Assembly: GCA_016209805.1 (NCBI GenBank)
Contig: JACQVJ010000204.1
Span: forward strand, 1 to 7,935
DNA: 7,935 bases
Reading direction: 5' to 3'
DNA from: Ignavibacteriota bacterium
GTDB lineage: Bacteria > Bacteroidota > Ignavibacteria > UBA10030 > UBA6906
In this document: piece by piece, positions 6,501 through 7,935 of the stretch
Layout: every line of letters begins with the position of its first letter
Numbering within the stretch: the first letter of the stretch is position 1
Program-made: the position numbers and the translations under genes
Notes under the pieces: model-generated
Seen by the model: only the letters and a program-made list of their open reading frames with translations
What the model was told of the DNA's origin: nothing
The model's database searches: none

Positions 6501-7750
6501 AGCTTCTTCTGGGCAAGACTACGGCTGCTCGACTCGTCGATGACAAGGGGAAGGTTCTCGCTCCCAAGGGCAAGAAGATCGACAACGAAGCGCTCGATGA
6601 GATTCCGCAGAAGTTCTGGCATGAGATTCAAGTGGCCGAGGGTGGCGGCAAGGTCGAGGAGAAGCTTGAACAGCTTCACACAAGTCTTGACGACGATGTG
6701 CACGCAATTGAATCGACTTATCAGGACAAGATTTCCAAGTTAACCAAGGGAGATGAGCTCCCGCCGGGTGTTATCAAGATGGTGAAGGTATATGTCGCCA
6801 TCAAGCGGAAACTGGCGGTCGGCGACAAGATGGCCGGGCGGCATGGAAACAAGGGCGTCGTATCCCGAAGTCTGCCCGAGGAGGACATGCCATATCTCGC
6901 GGACGGTACGCCTGTGGACATTGTTCTGAATCCGTTGGGTGTGCCTTCGCGTATGAACGTTGGCCAGATCCTCGAGACGCACTTGGGCTGGGGAGCCTAC
7001 AAGCTGGGTGAGCAAATCGACAAGTACTTGGCTACGAATTGGTCAGCAAGTGTATTGCGCGACAAGCTCAAGAAGATATTCACGAGTGAACAGGCCCACG
7101 AGTTTATTGGCGGGCTCGATGATGATGACGTCGGTCGTTTTGCCAGCAAACTTGGGCGCGGTGTTCACATCGCTACCCCAGTCTTCGATGGTGCCAAGGA
7201 GGATGAAATCAAGGCTGTGTTGACGATGGCAGGACAGCCGGTGAATGGTCAGGCGAAGTTGCACGACGGTCGAACGGGAGAGCCGTTCGATCATGCCGTC
7301 ACCATCGGTGCCATGTATATGCTGAAACTCCACCACCTTGTCGACGACAAGATCCACGCTCGGTCGATCGGTCCCTATTCTTTGGTTACGCAGCAACCTC
7401 TGGGGGGTAAGGCACAGTTCGGCGGGCAAAGGTTGGGTGAAATGGAAGTATGGGCGATGGAGGCTTATGGTGCCGCATATGGTCTGCAGGAGTTCTTGAC
7501 CGTCAAGTCTGATGATGTCATCGGACGTACTCGCACTTATGAGGCGATCGTTAAGGGCGAGCACACACTGGAATCGGGATTGCCCGAGTCCTTCAACGTG
7601 CTTTTGAAGGAACTTCAGGCGCTGTGTCTTAACGTCGAGCTGATCGAAGATCCGAACATGCCGCGCAAGCAGGAGTCGACGAGCCCCGGGGTACCTGCGG
7701 GGCTAGCAGCAATGGCGCGCGAGGTTGCTGAAAAGGTCGGCAGCGGCTAG
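3539..7750 (+). CDS. rpoB: DNA-directed RNA polymerase subunit beta
   Basis: The beta subunit forms one pincer and half the active site of RNA polymerase. At 1403 residues it is longer than the E. coli subunit (1342). The N-terminus [17 protein letters not shown] is myxobacterial in style. The rifampicin-binding region lies at about 519-543, with Q523, F524, D526, H536, R539 and S541 matching the sensitive E. coli residues 513, 514, 516, 526, 529 and 531. The active-site NFED has E824 and D825. [12 protein letters not shown] at 1095-1106 supplies the conserved lysines K1097 and K1105. A lineage-variable, charged, coiled-coil-like insert covers about 977-1068. The C-terminal [18 protein letters not shown] is present from about 1289. 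A 32-residue tail (1372-1403) extends past the usual end. The start has AAGGGA at 3525-3530, eight bases upstream. No frameshift or break is seen. Confidence 0.98.
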   Translation: MATAIQGNFRVRKSFAKITKIIDIPNLIDIQKQSYEKFLQKDVALDQREDVGLHGVFKSVFPIKDFSETSSLEFGSYNLERPKYDVDECRQRGMTFAAPIKVVIRLVVWDVNEETGSQSIRDVKEQEVYFGEIPLMTDNGTFIINGTERVVVSQLHRSPGVFFDHDKGKTHSSGKLLYSARVIPYRGSWLDFEFDPKDVIHVRIDRRRKLHATVLLRALGYSSEELLNYFYSTETVFLEASKKYSKSLEYDLLPGQRATRDIRHPETREILVKKNRKFTKQAIKKLRDSGIERLPVEVSELVGKVSAHDVIDETTGEVLLQCNEELTEAKLDELRDHGISQFKALFIDNLNVGPYLRDTLIADKLQSTDEAIMEIYRRLRPGDPPTPETAQSLFHNLFFNAERYDLSKVGRLKLNYKFRLDESLDNTVLTKRDILETVRYLIDLKNGKGSIDDIDHLGNRRVRAVGELMENQYRIGLVRMERAIKERMSMSQEIETLMPHDLINAKPVSAVVKEYFGSSQLSQFMDQTNPLSEVTHKRRLSALGPGGLTRERAGFEVRDVHATHYGRICPIETPEGPNIGLIASLSTYARVNEFGFIETPYRKVQEGKVSDEVEFFSALQEEGHYIAQANAPIDKKGKFQGEWVSCRRNGDFVMSKPEDVTLMDVSPNQLVSVAASLIPFLENDDANRALMGSNMQRQAVPLIRTAAPLVGTGIEGIVARDSGVTVVAKRDGIVESVDAARIVVKPFESGEGDPLGAKPDIYNLVKFQRSNQNTCMNQKPIVQRGDKVRAGDVIADGPATETGELALGQNVVVAFMPWGGYNFEDSILVSERLVRDDVFTSIHIEEFECVARDTKLGKEEITRDIPNVGEEALKDLDESGIVRIGAEVKPNDVLVGKITPKGETQLSPEEKLLRAIFGEKAGDVRDSSLRVPPGVQGIVINAKVFSRKGTDKDERAKDIEDAEKERLLTDQRDEVKIISESYYSKMRKLLLGKTTAARLVDDKGKVLAPKGKKIDNEALDEIPQKFWHEIQVAEGGGKVEEKLEQLHTSLDDDVHAIESTYQDKISKLTKGDELPPGVIKMVKVYVAIKRKLAVGDKMAGRHGNKGVVSRSLPEEDMPYLADGTPVDIVLNPLGVPSRMNVGQILETHLGWGAYKLGEQIDKYLATNWSASVLRDKLKKIFTSEQAHEFIGGLDDDDVGRFASKLGRGVHIATPVFDGAKEDEIKAVLTMAGQPVNGQAKLHDGRTGEPFDHAVTIGAMYMLKLHHLVDDKIHARSIGPYSLVTQQPLGGKAQFGGQRLGEMEVWAMEAYGAAYGLQEFLTVKSDDVIGRTRTYEAIVKGEHTLESGLPESFNVLLKELQALCLNVELIEDPNMPRKQESTSPGVPAGLAAMAREVAEKVGSG

Positions 7751-7935
<185 letters not shown>

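Overview
This window is a conserved bacterial transcription and translation locus in the order tRNA-Trp (3' end only), secE, nusG, rplK, rplA, rplJ, rplL, rpoB, rpoC (5' end only). All genes lie on the + strand. The RpoB protein, the RpoC N-terminus ([18 protein letters not shown]...) and the tRNA-Trp/secE junction look most like Myxococcota and related delta-proteobacteria-type lineages. Base composition looks moderate by eye (not counted), clearly below the high GC of cultured Myxococcus. A myxobacterial relative or uncultured lineage is therefore likelier than Myxococcus itself. This taxonomic reading is recalled family resemblance, not a search result.

Layout. Positions 1-25 are the T-arm and acceptor 3' strand of tRNA-Trp, followed by a trailer that can fold back on the tRNA end. 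Positions 69-1001 encode SecE (Sec translocon) and NusG (transcription elongation factor). Positions 1008-2153 encode ribosomal proteins L11 and L1. A 246-base non-coding leader (2154-2399) precedes L10. It holds an L10-binding-type RNA element, a strong intrinsic terminator and a pairing that would exclude that terminator. Positions 2400-3337 encode L10 and L7/L12, the ribosomal stalk. A second, 201-base structured leader (3338-3538) precedes rpoB. rpoB (3539-7750) is complete at 1403 codons. rpoC starts with GTG at 7808 and runs off the window.

How it works together. Genes within each block are separated by only 6 to about 57 bases and each has a plausible ribosome binding site, so co-transcription is likely. 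The two long spacers are where expression can be re-set: L10/L12 relative to L11/L1, and RNA polymerase relative to ribosomal proteins. Both spacers are rich in hairpins, which fits the known logic of this operon in other bacteria: L10 autoregulation and partial attenuation before rpoBC.

I found no mobile element, CRISPR array, defence system or unrecognised gene. The protein genes are ordinary and intact. The points worth a second look are RNA-level: the L10 leader attenuator, the rpoB leader and the tRNA trailer hairpin.
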